Part shown: piece after piece, positions 16,714 to 26,923 of the stretch | Position numbering within the stretch: the stretch's first letter is position 1 | Layout of the letters: each line of letters starts with the position of its first letter | DNA from: Peptococcaceae bacterium BRH_c4a | Lineage (GTDB): Bacteria; Bacillota; Desulfotomaculia; Desulfotomaculales; Desulfocucumaceae | Length of the DNA: 64,000 nucleotides | Assembly: GCA_000961585.1 (NCBI GenBank) | Contig: LADN01000070.1 | Coordinates: 88,277-152,276, forward strand | Direction: 5' to 3' | Notes under the pieces: model-generated | Seen by the model: only the letters and a program-made list of their open reading frames with translations | Told to the model about the DNA's origin: nothing | Database searches by the model: none | Position numbers and translations under genes: made by a program

Positions 16714-17829
16714 ATGATACCAGTATGTGAACCTCTTATTAACAACAATGAATTGAATAATGTTATGGACTGTGTAAAATCCAATTGGGTCTCCTCTATG
16801 GGAAAATACATAGAAGTATTTGAGGAGGGTTTTTCCCATTATTGCGGATGCAAGTACGGAATTAGCACAACTAGCGGAACGACTGCTCTGCATCTAGCGC
16901 TTGCTGTTCTTAATATTGGGCCAGGAGACGAGGTAATAGTACCCACCTTCACGATGGCTGCTACCGTATTTGCAATACTTTATACCGGCGCCAAACCTGT
17001 GTTTGTTGATTCTGAGCCAGATACGTGGAACATCAACCCATTTAAAATTGAAGAGAAAATAACTAATAAAACAAAAGTCATCCTCCCAGTTCATATTTAT
17101 GGTCATCCCTGTGACATGAATTTAATTAACAGTTTAGCAAAAAAATATAACCTTTTCGTTATTGAAGATGCGGCCGAAGCTCATGGAGCAGAATATTTTG
17201 GCCGGAAGGCTGGTTCCCTTAGTGACATCGGGTGCTTCAGTTTTTATGCCAATAAGATCATCACTACCGGAGAAGGGGGAATGATTGTAACAAATAACGA
17301 AGAGTTTGCCAGGAAGGCTCGACTGCTTAAGAACCTGGCTTTTCTTCCAGAAAAAAGATTTGTTCATTTAGATATAGGCTATAACTACAGAATGACCAAT
17401 ATTCAAGCCGCTATTGGGGTGGCTCAATTAGAAAAAATAGATTATTTAGTTGAAGCGCGCAGACGCAACGCAAAGATGTATATCAATCTATTATCCGAAC
17501 AACCCGGGATCACATTACCTATTGAGCTGGAAAATGTTAAAAATGTGTACTGGATGTTTGGAATACTATTAACTGATAGGTCTGGCACCACAAGGAACAG
17601 TTTAATGTCGGAGCTTCGGAAAAGGGGAATTGAAACCAGAACATTTTTTTACCCCATTCATTCCCAACCAGCAATAAAGGATATGGGTTATACCCCTAAT
17701 GAAAGCTTTCCTGTGGCAGATTCTTTGGCAGAAAGAGGTTTGTACCTCCCTTCCGGGTCAGGGCTAACTGCAGAACAAATAGCTTATGTTTGTGACACCG
17801 TTAAGGAGATAAATTATTTATATGAGTAA
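16714..17829 (+). CDS. DegT/DnrJ/EryC1 sugar aminotransferase (perosamine synthase-like)
   Basis: A PLP-dependent aminotransferase of about 371 residues. It has TTSGTTALHLAL near residue 50, the EDAAEAHGA segment near 154, the PLP lysine in SFYANKIITTGEGG (about residue 181) and the family end segment. GDP-perosamine synthases look like this and use the product of GDP-mannose 4,6-dehydratase, which is encoded upstream. I chose ATG 16714, after GAGGAG, over GTG 16699. The stop overlaps the next start by eight bases, indicating coupling. Confidence 0.8.
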   Translation: MIPVCEPLINNNELNNVMDCVKSNWVSSMGKYIEVFEEGFSHYCGCKYGISTTSGTTALHLALAVLNIGPGDEVIVPTFTMAATVFAILYTGAKPVFVDSEPDTWNINPFKIEEKITNKTKVILPVHIYGHPCDMNLINSLAKKYNLFVIEDAAEAHGAEYFGRKAGSLSDIGCFSFYANKIITTGEGGMIVTNNEEFARKARLLKNLAFLPEKRFVHLDIGYNYRMTNIQAAIGVAQLEKIDYLVEARRRNAKMYINLLSEQPGITLPIELENVKNVYWMFGILLTDRSGTTRNSLMSELRKRGIETRTFFYPIHSQPAIKDMGYTPNESFPVADSLAERGLYLPSGSGLTAEQIAYVCDTVKEINYLYE

Positions 17830-18940
17830 AATGGACATTTGTTTAATAACTGGCACACCCCCAACGAACATACTTATTGAAAAACTAATCTCAGTCTTAA
17901 GACCTATAGTTACCAAAATGGTTGTCATTACCGGCAATATGGCGGATGATAACTCACTAGACATTAATACAAAAATAGTTAATGTAGGCTGGGAGCATCC
18001 TAAGGGGCTTTTATTTACTTTAGTTAACAATATATTTTTACAACTAAGATACAGTTATCATATTTTAGTAAAGGCAAGAAACATTAAAACAATAATATAT
18101 TTTCTTGGAGGCAGTGCATTTCCATTACCCATTATAATATCTCGTTTTATGAGAAAAAGAATTTATCTTATAGTTACTCATTCGACTTCCCAAATAGCAA
18201 AAAGAATTTATCCTAACTTTGCCATATCGTTAATTACTCGATCTTTAGAACGCCTCAACTATTATTTATGTCACCAGTTAATTGTATATTCCCCTAACAT
18301 GACTAAAGACATGGGATTGGAACTATACCGCAACAAAACAGTCATAGCTTATGAACACTTTGTGGACTTCTCTCTCTTTTACAAGAATAAAGAAGTTACT
18401 CAGCGTAAATATTCAATAGGTTATGTTGGGAGGTTAAGCGAGGAAAAAGGCATTTTCAACCTCCTTAATGCCATGTTGCTGCTACCTCCTGAACTAAACT
18501 TGATTGTTTGCGGTGATGGAGGACTTAGGGGCTCTGTTGAAGAGTATATCCAGGCTAATAGGCTGAATGACCGGGTGAAACTAACCGGATGGATTGATAA
18601 CAAGTGTTTACCGCACTTTTTAAATGATATGAAAATATTAATAATCCCTTCTTATACGGAAGGACTGGCCAACATAATGTATGAGGCTATGGCATGCGGA
18701 ACTCCTGTGTTGGCTTCTCCCGTCGGTGCTATTCCTGACTTTGTACGTAATGGAGAAACCGGTTTTTTACTTAAATCAAACAAACCAGAAGACATTGCAA
18801 GCGGATTACTCAAGGCCTTAAATTCCCCAAAACTGCAGGAAATAGTATATAACTCAATAGCGCTTACCCATGAATTTTTTTCTATTGAAAAAGCTATAGA
18901 GAGATACCGTAGTGTTCTGGAAAACAACCATGGAGATTAA
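17822..18940 (+). CDS. Family 4 glycosyltransferase
   Basis: A 372-residue GT-B enzyme. The GT4 donor-site motif is clear: PSYTEGLANIMYEAMACG carries the EX7E pair. YVGRLSEEKG near residue 200 marks the start of the second domain. It probably adds a sugar to the surface polysaccharide repeat. It overlaps the aminotransferase gene by eight bases and runs directly into the membrane-protein gene, so it is part of one operon. Confidence 0.85.
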   Translation: MSKMDICLITGTPPTNILIEKLISVLRPIVTKMVVITGNMADDNSLDINTKIVNVGWEHPKGLLFTLVNNIFLQLRYSYHILVKARNIKTIIYFLGGSAFPLPIIISRFMRKRIYLIVTHSTSQIAKRIYPNFAISLITRSLERLNYYLCHQLIVYSPNMTKDMGLELYRNKTVIAYEHFVDFSLFYKNKEVTQRKYSIGYVGRLSEEKGIFNLLNAMLLLPPELNLIVCGDGGLRGSVEEYIQANRLNDRVKLTGWIDNKCLPHFLNDMKILIIPSYTEGLANIMYEAMACGTPVLASPVGAIPDFVRNGETGFLLKSNKPEDIASGLLKALNSPKLQEIVYNSIALTHEFFSIEKAIERYRSVLENNHGD

Positions 18941-18941
18941 A

Positions 18942-20615
18942 ATGCAACATGTGAACTCAACAAAGAACACCAACACATTAAATCCAAAAACAATGACCAT
19001 GTTACTATTTGTAGCATTTAACATAAGCTTATCTCTTTTTCTTATTGGCACATACTCAAAAACGGCTGTAGTTGTAAATTACACAGATTTTTTAGGTTTA
19101 TTGCCGTATTTAAGCGCTTATTACTGGATAGGCTTATTTATCCTGATATGCAAGCTTATTACAATTTACTTCTATGATGTCTGCCACGCCAAGCTGTTGT
19201 CAGTATGTTCTGTAATTTTATTAGGAATCTACCTCTTATCCCCAACTGTTTTTATTCAGGAAAATGGGTCTTTCTTTGTGTCATATTACCCTGCAGGGGA
19301 GATTAAATCGATCCTCCAAAGTCATTATTTGGATGTAAACAGAGAAGGGCAGCTTATTGCTTATTATTCCTGGCCAGGCATGCATTTTTTTTCGGCTATT
19401 AACATGTTAACCCTTGATGTTGGATTGGAGTCACTAATAAAATACATACCGATGCTTTGGGTTATCGTTTTTATCCTTTTGACATATCCATTAGCCAGAA
19501 AAATAGGCCTAGATATACGCCAGTGGCTCCTAATGGCCTGGCTTCTTATCACAGCACAATGGGTAGGACAATATTATTATAGCGCCCAGGCCCTAGCGAT
19601 TATAATATATCTTATAATACTTACATTTATACTTGACATCAATGTTAGTAAATTTAATTCTGTAATTTTGATTTTAGCTATCTGTACTCTTGTGATAACT
19701 CACTCATTAACTCCATTTGCAGTTTTCATTGGGACTTGCATCATGTCAATCAACAAGGTGCCAACACGCTATCTGGCCATTCTATATAGCGTTCTTTTTT
19801 TAGCATTTTATATGTACCTATCTCACAATGTATTTGTTTATGGAGTACATGAATTTATAGGCAAAATTATAAACATGGAGAACAATGAGTTCTGGAAAAG
19901 CAGTGAATTTAGGAGCGAAATAACAAGTCTCTCCAGAAAGATCTGCCATTATGCCAAGGGGTTCTTTGCATTATCATTTGGAGTATTTCTCATTGCGGCA
20001 CTCTGGGCACTAATTAAAAACCGTCAGACATGGCCATCGGAGAAAAGGAAAATATTTTTCGATGCCTTGTTATTTCTTACGGGTATTGGCATGCTGCTGC
20101 TCTTTCGCTATGGTACTGAGATGCAGTATCGTGTGTATCTATATTCTTCTGTAATAATAGCTGGTTTATTTATTTTATCATATCCCCGCTCAAAGCTAAT
20201 TGTTATATTTACCGTTATGTTGACTATAGTCCACTTTCCCGCTCATTATGGGACATATAGCTATGAACAAACACTAAATACCGAACTTGCTGGAGCTAAA
20301 TTTATAGCCCATCAGGTCAGGCCGACGGTTTCATATTCATACAGGTTTTACCCGTACGTAAGATTCTTTGATCCGAATAACCTTCTTGTGCGCTGCATAA
20401 CCTTTGCGCCCCAATACGAAAGAAGCAATCCTATTAGCTTAGAACTGATGTCCACTGCTTATATATCTGACAGCTTACAATCTCATAATTACATGGTTTA
20501 CGCTTTTGAGCACGATCCTATAAGAAATTGGATTGAAGAGAACAACGGTCGGATAAAAATGATTTATGATAATGGATCCTTTTGGACATATATGAACGGT
20601 TTAGTGGGGAAATAA
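18942..20615 (+). CDS. Polytopic membrane protein, probable GT-C or polymerase
   Basis: A membrane protein of about 557 residues with roughly a dozen hydrophobic helices. A loop after the third or fourth helix holds FVSYYPAGEIKSIL and YYSWPGMHFF, and there is a soluble C-terminal part of about 100 residues. The layout resembles GT-C glycosyltransferases or polysaccharide polymerases. A cluster of this kind needs a polymerase and no other gene fits, so Wzy-like function is possible. Start options are GTG 18912, ATG 18930 and ATG 18942; I chose the last because GGAG lies six bases before it and it avoids overlap with the previous gene. Confidence 0.65.
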   Translation: MQHVNSTKNTNTLNPKTMTMLLFVAFNISLSLFLIGTYSKTAVVVNYTDFLGLLPYLSAYYWIGLFILICKLITIYFYDVCHAKLLSVCSVILLGIYLLSPTVFIQENGSFFVSYYPAGEIKSILQSHYLDVNREGQLIAYYSWPGMHFFSAINMLTLDVGLESLIKYIPMLWVIVFILLTYPLARKIGLDIRQWLLMAWLLITAQWVGQYYYSAQALAIIIYLIILTFILDINVSKFNSVILILAICTLVITHSLTPFAVFIGTCIMSINKVPTRYLAILYSVLFLAFYMYLSHNVFVYGVHEFIGKIINMENNEFWKSSEFRSEITSLSRKICHYAKGFFALSFGVFLIAALWALIKNRQTWPSEKRKIFFDALLFLTGIGMLLLFRYGTEMQYRVYLYSSVIIAGLFILSYPRSKLIVIFTVMLTIVHFPAHYGTYSYEQTLNTELAGAKFIAHQVRPTVSYSYRFYPYVRFFDPNNLLVRCITFAPQYERSNPISLELMSTAYISDSLQSHNYMVYAFEHDPIRNWIEENNGRIKMIYDNGSFWTYMNGLVGK

Positions 20616-20640
20616 CATAGTTTAAGGAGGAAAGCGAAAA

Positions 20641-21936
20641 TTGACTTCTATACTAATCGCCGATCCAATTCCATTACTGAACAAGGGAGAACAGGCTCTC
20701 CTGGAGGGAATAGTTGAGTCCCTAAATATAATCTTCAGTAAACCTGATATTATGTTACTTTCCAATTATCCCGAGAAAGATGCAAGGCGTTCCAGGATTC
20801 CGGTTATTAATCGCAACCCGGTACTATTTAAATCCATCAAAAAAATCATGCCTCGGTCTGCCTTTCTGTTGGAGGGCGCTTTAATGGCAATCTTAGCCAG
20901 GTTTGGAAAGCAAAACTTCAGACGACTATTTACCCGGTCCGAACTTTGGCAAGCATTTCTAAATAGTGATATTATCGTGGTCGGTCACGATTCTTCAGTC
21001 AGCTATGATGCTGTCATTATTGGCTGGTTACTTAATAAACCCCTGGTTATTTTTGCCGGTTCCATAGAGTTATTCCGCAACAAGCTTAAGGAAAGCATAG
21101 CTAAGGTACTCCTAAAAAAAGTTAATCTAATAACTCTCCGGGAGGACGATTCCTACAAGGCGCTTATGGATTTGGGAGTAATACCAGGGGTAAAAACCCA
21201 AGTAACCGCGGACGCAGCTTTTCTTTTAAAGCCTTGTTCACCGGAGCGGGTAAAAGAGATCACACAGCAAGAGGACCTTCCGGTTCACGACAGACCAAAG
21301 GTAGGCGTAACCTTAACAAGACAGATGTGTGAGCGCAGTCATCAGGAAATCAACGATGTCAATGAAAGATATAAAAAAGCTATAGCTGAAAAGGCCATAG
21401 TGCTAGATGAAATCATTGAACGGTATAACGTGGAAATTGTCTTCTTCCCCCACTGCATAGGACCCGGAAAAAATGACGACCGATTAGTAGCCAGGGATGT
21501 GATTCAGTTGATGAAAAGGAAGGATATGGTTAAACCTGTAGTGTCGGATCTCGGTGCTTCGGAACTTAAAGGATTAATCGGTCAGCAGTGCGAGGTTTTT
21601 ATCGGTGAAAGGACACATTCGGTTATTGCAGCAATGTCCCAGGGAATACCGTCAATCTGCATCACATTTCCGTCAGACAGACGCACCCATGGAATAATAG
21701 GAGGAATGATCTGCCAAAGGGATTTTATTTACAATGTCGAGAGATTAAATCCAATTGAACTTCTCACACTGGTTGACAAGTTATGGGCTGAGAGGCCAGT
21801 GATTCGAAAAAAGCTGGAGGGTATTATTCCACTGGTCAAAGAGAGAGCCTTAAACAGCGCCCGACTAATTCAAACAATTGTATCTGAAAAGGAGAAATCG
21901 GATAATGGCTACCGGTGCCCATCCTCACAACATTAA
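20641..21936 (+). CDS. Polysaccharide pyruvyl transferase family protein
   Basis: A 431-residue soluble protein of the CsaB/WcaK family. It has the N-terminal PLLNKGEQALLEG segment and the conserved C-terminal FIGERTHSVIAAMSQGIPSI segment (about residues 320-339). These enzymes move pyruvate from PEP onto a sugar as a ketal. Pyruvylated wall polymer is the ligand of SLH repeats, and two SLH proteins lie in this window, so a functional link is attractive. It starts at TTG 20641 after AAGGAGG. It overlaps the FrhB-like gene by 32 bases. Confidence 0.85.
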   Translation: MTSILIADPIPLLNKGEQALLEGIVESLNIIFSKPDIMLLSNYPEKDARRSRIPVINRNPVLFKSIKKIMPRSAFLLEGALMAILARFGKQNFRRLFTRSELWQAFLNSDIIVVGHDSSVSYDAVIIGWLLNKPLVIFAGSIELFRNKLKESIAKVLLKKVNLITLREDDSYKALMDLGVIPGVKTQVTADAAFLLKPCSPERVKEITQQEDLPVHDRPKVGVTLTRQMCERSHQEINDVNERYKKAIAEKAIVLDEIIERYNVEIVFFPHCIGPGKNDDRLVARDVIQLMKRKDMVKPVVSDLGASELKGLIGQQCEVFIGERTHSVIAAMSQGIPSICITFPSDRRTHGIIGGMICQRDFIYNVERLNPIELLTLVDKLWAERPVIRKKLEGIIPLVKERALNSARLIQTIVSEKEKSDNGYRCPSSQH

Positions 21937-23185
21937 AACTGCCCAAGATTTATGCACTGGATGTGGGTCCTGCCAGGGAATCTGCCCAAAAGGGGCGATT
22001 TCTCTTGAAATAGATTCCTTGGAAGGGTTTTACAAGCCAAACGTAGATAGTGAACTCTGCACAGAGTGCGGGCAGTGTTTAAAGGTTTGCCCGGGTGAAA
22101 AAATGGATTTTCATTCGCTTGAGCAATCTGTGTTCGGAAGGACAAGAACCGATCAGTTGCTGGGTGTTTTTAATAATTGCTACGTGGGCCATTCCACAGA
22201 TTCCGAGTTACGCTTTGCGTCATCTTCCGGAGGCTTGGTTACTGAATTGCTACGAACCGTTTTGGATCATGGGCTGATAGATGGTGTTGCAGTGACAGCC
22301 ATCAAAATGAACCCAAACGGGGAACTCCAGCCAACACCTTACATAGCCAGAACGAGCAGCGAGGTTATGTCAGCCATTGCTTCAAAATACGCCCCCGTTG
22401 CCACAAACACCTGTATAAGTGAAATAATGAGAACCAATGGCCGCTATGCCTTAGTTGGTTTGCCATGCCATATACACGGGATAAGAAAAATGCAGGATAC
22501 TATCCCGGTACTTAAAAAAAGAATCGTATTTTGTTTGGGGCTGTTTTGTGCTAAAAACATAAGACTTACGGGCACTTATTACCTGCTTGAAAAATTAAAG
22601 ATCGATAGGAAAAAGATAAAATCACTTTCATACCGTGGCCAAGGATGGCCTGGAGGAATGAGCATATTGTGTCATGACGGAAGTTCTTATTTTCTTACAA
22701 CTGGTGATTATTATAAACCAGACTTCGACGCATTCACGATACCCCGTTGCTCGGTTTGCTGCGATCAGACCAATGAATTGGCAGATTTATCCTGCGGTGA
22801 CGCTTGGCACATTGTGAAAAACGATTTTCAGGGCAGTTCGGTGATAATCGTGCGCAGCGCCCCAGGAACTGAACTAATATCCTATGCTTTAAGAAAAGCC
22901 AGGATAAAACTTACAGAAGCAGATCCCGGTGCAATCATCAAGTCCCAGGGAGGTTTTAAGTACAAAAAACGTGATATTGCAGGACGTATTACTTTGCGTA
23001 AAGCAATGGGCAAAAGGAGCCCGGAATACATTGGTATTAAATATACCGCAGCCAACGCGACCACCTATATTAACGCAATTAGTACAGCACTGAAAATGAC
23101 ACTAGCATCAAAAAAAGAACTATGGCCCTTTTTAAAGCTTTACTGCAACTCTACGGCTAAACTTGCGAATTTATATAACAAATAA
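21905..23185 (+). CDS. FrhB-like Fe-S flavoprotein of the glycan cluster
   Basis: A protein of about 426 residues. The N-terminus has two 4Fe-4S motifs, CTGCGSCQGICPKGA and CTECGQCLKVCP. It is followed by the coenzyme F420 hydrogenase/dehydrogenase beta-subunit domain, with CHIHGIRKMQ near 190 and a later Cys cluster (CSVCCDQTNE). Members encoded next to pyruvyl transferases are common in polysaccharide clusters; their reaction is unknown. The ATG at 21905 follows AAAAGGAG and is preferred over the TTG at 21878. Overlap with the pyruvyltransferase gene suggests a joint function. Confidence 0.8.
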   Translation: MATGAHPHNIKTAQDLCTGCGSCQGICPKGAISLEIDSLEGFYKPNVDSELCTECGQCLKVCPGEKMDFHSLEQSVFGRTRTDQLLGVFNNCYVGHSTDSELRFASSSGGLVTELLRTVLDHGLIDGVAVTAIKMNPNGELQPTPYIARTSSEVMSAIASKYAPVATNTCISEIMRTNGRYALVGLPCHIHGIRKMQDTIPVLKKRIVFCLGLFCAKNIRLTGTYYLLEKLKIDRKKIKSLSYRGQGWPGGMSILCHDGSSYFLTTGDYYKPDFDAFTIPRCSVCCDQTNELADLSCGDAWHIVKNDFQGSSVIIVRSAPGTELISYALRKARIKLTEADPGAIIKSQGGFKYKKRDIAGRITLRKAMGKRSPEYIGIKYTAANATTYINAISTALKMTLASKKELWPFLKLYCNSTAKLANLYNK

Positions 23186-23203
23186 AAAAGGATTGAACAA
23201 AAA

Positions 23204-24544
23204 ATGACCAATCGCTGCGGAGAAGTTTCTTCGTTTTTTATAAAAGGTTATCTGCATAACATTTGCTTTGGCGCCTGGAAATCAAAGCTTTACCAAAATG
23301 CATTCTATCTTTCACTCAATACTATGACCACCTCTCTACTGGGTTTTGTCTTTTGGAATCTCATGACCCATTTTTTTACCCCAGCACAGGTAGGCATCGG
23401 ATCATCTCTGGTTGCTGCTTCAAGCCTGGTTGCACTGCTAGCCAACATGGGTCTTGGAATAGGACTGATCCGGTTCCTCCCGGGTGCAAATGAAAAAGCT
23501 GAAAGATTAATTAACGCCACTTTTACTTTATCGGGAGCTTTGTGCATAATTGGTGCACTTGTATACCTGACCGGGATAAGGCTATTTTCCCCTCCCCTGG
23601 GATTTGTGTTCGAAAGCCCCTGGATGGCAAGTTTTTTTGTTATTTTTACCTTGGCCGGTTCGTTATCCATATTAACCGACAACTCTTTAATAGCAGGCCG
23701 AGTATCTCAATATATTTTAATCAAGAACTTTATGATTAGTATTTTAAAAATTCCCTTAGCGATTATTGCCTTCAAATCTCAATATGGATATGGAATTTTT
23801 ACTGCTACCGGAACATCCCTATTAATAGTTACTTTTTTGTCCTGGTTTACCTTCTTGCCTAAGGTTTATAAAGGATATACCCCCCGTCCAGCTATTGAGA
23901 AAGATATGACATTAAAGATGTTGCCCTATTCTTTCGCAAATTACATGGCTAACCTGCTAAACCAGGCTCCTTCATACATTTATCCTCTGATTGTTTTATA
24001 TATTTCAGGACCAGAAGAAAGCGCATATTTCTGGATTGCCTGGATGATGACCATGGTGCTTTCAATTATTCCCGGGAGCGTATCGCTATCCCTTTTTGCA
24101 GAGGGCTCTCACAACTCAAATAAAATAGGCCACAACGGTAAGAGAGTTTTACTCCTAACAATATTGATTACAATACCGGCGGTTGGTTCCATCCTTTTGC
24201 TTTGTAATTGGCTCCTTGGCATTTTCGGCCCGGGATATTCAGAGCACGGTTCCGCTGTAGTCCGTCTTCTGTCCCTGGCAATTATTCCACAGTCAGTAAA
24301 CAATCTTTTTATAACGGTTAACCAGGTAAAGAAAAGAGCCAAGCTAATTGTTGTCCAAACAGGTGCTCAGGCCACCATTTCCATAGGACTGGGCTACTGG
24401 ATGTTGGAGCATTGGGGGTTAAAAGGCTTGGGTATGGCTTATACCTTTGCTCATTTAACGATAGCCGCAATTGTTATTTGGCCGTTACTTAAATCCTTAA
24501 ATGAAAAACCGAATAGAATCATAGAAGTTAAAGAAAGGAATTGA
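23204..24544 (+). CDS. Wzx-like oligosaccharide flippase
   Basis: A 446-residue membrane protein with about twelve to fourteen hydrophobic helices in the polysaccharide biosynthesis/MATE-like pattern (YQNAFYLSLNTMTTSLLGF near the N-terminus, typical of this family). It would move lipid-linked repeat units across the membrane for the polymer made by the preceding enzymes. The start ATG 23204 lies 18 bases after the FrhB-like gene. The stop overlaps the next start by four bases. Confidence 0.85.
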   Translation: MTNRCGEVSSFFIKGYLHNICFGAWKSKLYQNAFYLSLNTMTTSLLGFVFWNLMTHFFTPAQVGIGSSLVAASSLVALLANMGLGIGLIRFLPGANEKAERLINATFTLSGALCIIGALVYLTGIRLFSPPLGFVFESPWMASFFVIFTLAGSLSILTDNSLIAGRVSQYILIKNFMISILKIPLAIIAFKSQYGYGIFTATGTSLLIVTFLSWFTFLPKVYKGYTPRPAIEKDMTLKMLPYSFANYMANLLNQAPSYIYPLIVLYISGPEESAYFWIAWMMTMVLSIIPGSVSLSLFAEGSHNSNKIGHNGKRVLLLTILITIPAVGSILLLCNWLLGIFGPGYSEHGSAVVRLLSLAIIPQSVNNLFITVNQVKKRAKLIVVQTGAQATISIGLGYWMLEHWGLKGLGMAYTFAHLTIAAIVIWPLLKSLNEKPNRIIEVKERN

Positions 24545-26271
24545 AAATGAAAAATTATTTTCTTGTAATTCCCCTGGTTATTTTAATTATTGTAGGTATC
24601 TCTGCAAAGAAAAACGAAACCTTAAGCAAAAATAGAGAAACTAAAATAATATATGTTGCGGCGGCGAACTCAATTTCTCTGTCAAAATCTCAAGCAAACT
24701 ACATCTGCGATGGAACTAATGACGAAGTTGTTATACAAAACGCCATTAATGAAAATAATGGCAAAAAAGTGGTTCTTTTAGAGGGTGTCTACAATAAGGA
24801 TAATGCCGAAGGGATATCTATTCAGTCAGCCACTGAAATAGAGCTGGATGGAGCCATAATTAATCTAAACAAATTGGATACCGATGCTTGCATATTCACC
24901 AATTCGGACCATACCCGTGGTAACAGCAATATAAAAATATGGGGCTCGGGGATCCTTAATGGAAACCGTCATTTAAGCACCACTGGAAATCATTACGCCG
25001 TTAACTTTGAAAATGTTAAAAAAAGCCTTGTTGAATTGTATATTGATAATTTCAGAACCCTAGAGGCAAGGTTGTATCAATCAGATTGCGTGGTTAGAAA
25101 CCTGCGATTTTATAACACACCTAAAAAAGAAGAAAAAATAATGCAGTTTACTGAGTAGGAATCTGCCGACTGGTTATGGGTTGGAATTCCGGTATCTTGG
25201 TATATAGATAAATTATACCCCGCTTCCGGTGACACTTGCTTGAAGGTTACCATTGATAAAAACAAAACAGTACAACTATTTAACAGAAGCTGGGTAAAGG
25301 CAGGGGTAATACGAGATATGCGTTACAACTGCATCTCCTTCTGGATGAAAATAGACGGAGATTATACCCTGGAAGAGCTACAGGAAATAGTGGCTATGGT
25401 GCGACTGGAATTTGACGGGGCCGACGGCACAAAACCGATCACCTACAACACATACCTGAAAAGCTTTAATAGTACTGGTTGGGTCAGGGTTTTCCTGTAT
25501 CCATGGAATATAAAAAGTTTAGACCGCAATATGGATAAAATATGCAGATTAAAGCTGGTCTTTGACACCAATAATACGGGATCGTTAAAAGGCCCCTTTA
25601 CTGTATGTATTGATGATATTACTCTAATACCCATAATAAGCGGGGGCAAGGTATGTTTTTCTGCAGATGACGGGCACTCTTCCTGGGAGAGTGTTGAAAA
25701 TATATTAAACCAATATGGTTATAAGGGATGTTACAATGTTTTTCCAGCAAAAGATTACGCTGATGGTGAACATTACAGCGACATATTAGACACATTGAAG
25801 AAAATAACAGGAAATGGAGGAGAAATTGCCTCCCACAGTTATACCCATGACGTTCACAAAAATAATCTTTGGGAAGAGTTAACCCGCTCAAAAGAAACGT
25901 TGCAGAAAGATCATCTGGGAGAAATAAATTTTATGGGCATTCCCGGAGGCTACAGTATTTGGACCGGTGACATGATTGCAGATTGCCACCAGGTATATTT
26001 CGGCGTTAGAAGCACCTTACCCAGTATTTGCTCAAAGGGTGAAAAAGTCCCTGTATTTAGTACGGTGCCAATTATTCTGTCAGATAACCTTGAAAGCATA
26101 AAGAATAAAATCGCCTGGGCGGTTAACAATCACGAAAATGTGGCGTTGTACTTCCACCGACTGGATGGTATTGACATGAATGAGGCACGTCTTCATGATA
26201 TTTGCGAGTGGTTATATGACAAAGGAATTCCGGTTGTAAAATACTCGCATATGTTTCCAGACCGGAAGTAA
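24541..26271 (+). pseudogene. Beta-helix/polysaccharide deacetylase gene with in-frame TAG
   Basis: One continuous frame of 577 codons including the final stop, broken only by TAG at 25156-25158 (codon 206). Before the TAG lie a signal anchor and a right-handed beta-helix-like start (ANYICDGTNDEVVIQNAI). After it the same frame continues with SADWLWVGIPVSWYI, a strand-rich domain, and a polysaccharide deacetylase domain (CFSADDGHSS with paired Asp, then SHSYTHDVH). No ribosome site supports a restart at 25240. Either the gene is inactivated by a nonsense mutation, the TAG is a sequencing error, or it is read through. It ends the polysaccharide cluster and would trim or deacetylate the polymer outside the cell. 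Confidence 0.7.
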
Positions 26272-26287
26272 TGATAGAAAAATCTAC

Positions 26288-26923
26288 TTGATAAATAGTA
26301 TTTTCAATCAAATTGAAAAGCCTTTTGGGAGGGATACGGCTGCGGCAATTGGGCTAGCCGCAATACACCTGGGCCGCAAAAACCCCCGTGAGATAATGGT
26401 GGTGCTGCCGGCAGACCATTATATAAGCGGTGTTTCCCGGTTCAAGGAAGTTCTAAAAAGCGCAATGAACGCCTCAATGCGAGGAGAGGAAATAATTACG
26501 TTGGGGATTACCCCGGACAGGCCCGAGACAGGGTATGGTTATATAGAACGGGGATTTTTACATGATACCTTTGCCGGAATAACGGCCCACCGGGCCGCCC
26601 GCTTTCTGGAAAAGCCGGATTATACAAGGGCGTTGGAGATTCTCTCTAGCGGAAATCATTTATGGAACAGCGGCATGTTTATCTGGCGGGTGGATCTTAT
26701 CAAAAAACTTATTGAAAAACACATTCCCGAACTGGTAAAGGGCCTTGGGGAAATTGAAGAAGCATTGGGCGGGGATCATTATGAGGGCGTACTGGAGCAG
26801 GTTTATTCACGACTACCCAGAGTTTCCATTGATTACGGTATCATGGAAAAAGAGGACAATGTTTTGGTGATGCCGGGTGATTTCGGCTGGGATGATATAG
26901 GCTCCTGGGCCATGCAATTTTGA
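26288..26923 (+). pseudogene. Truncated mannose-1-phosphate guanylyltransferase remnant
   Basis: The 211 codons cover the middle of the GDP-mannose pyrophosphorylase family: EKPFGRDTAAAIGLAA, VVLPADHYI, RPETGYGYIE, NSGMFIWR and GWDDIGSWA. The N-terminal 80-odd residues that hold the nucleotide-binding loop are absent, and the frame stops right after GSW, where the family continues for some 60 residues. It cannot be a working enzyme. GDP-mannose for the dehydratase at 14581 must come from another gene. Confidence 0.8.

Noticed and set aside
25156..25158. TAG as a pyrrolysine codon
   Set aside because: Known Pyl proteins are mainly methylamine methyltransferases, and a surface deacetylase is an unlikely user; nonsense mutation or read error is simpler. 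Kept as a finding only for checking.
25240..26271. Deacetylase as a separate intact gene starting at TTG 25240
   Set aside because: There is no ribosome site before it and the same frame is open from the preceding gene apart from the TAG.
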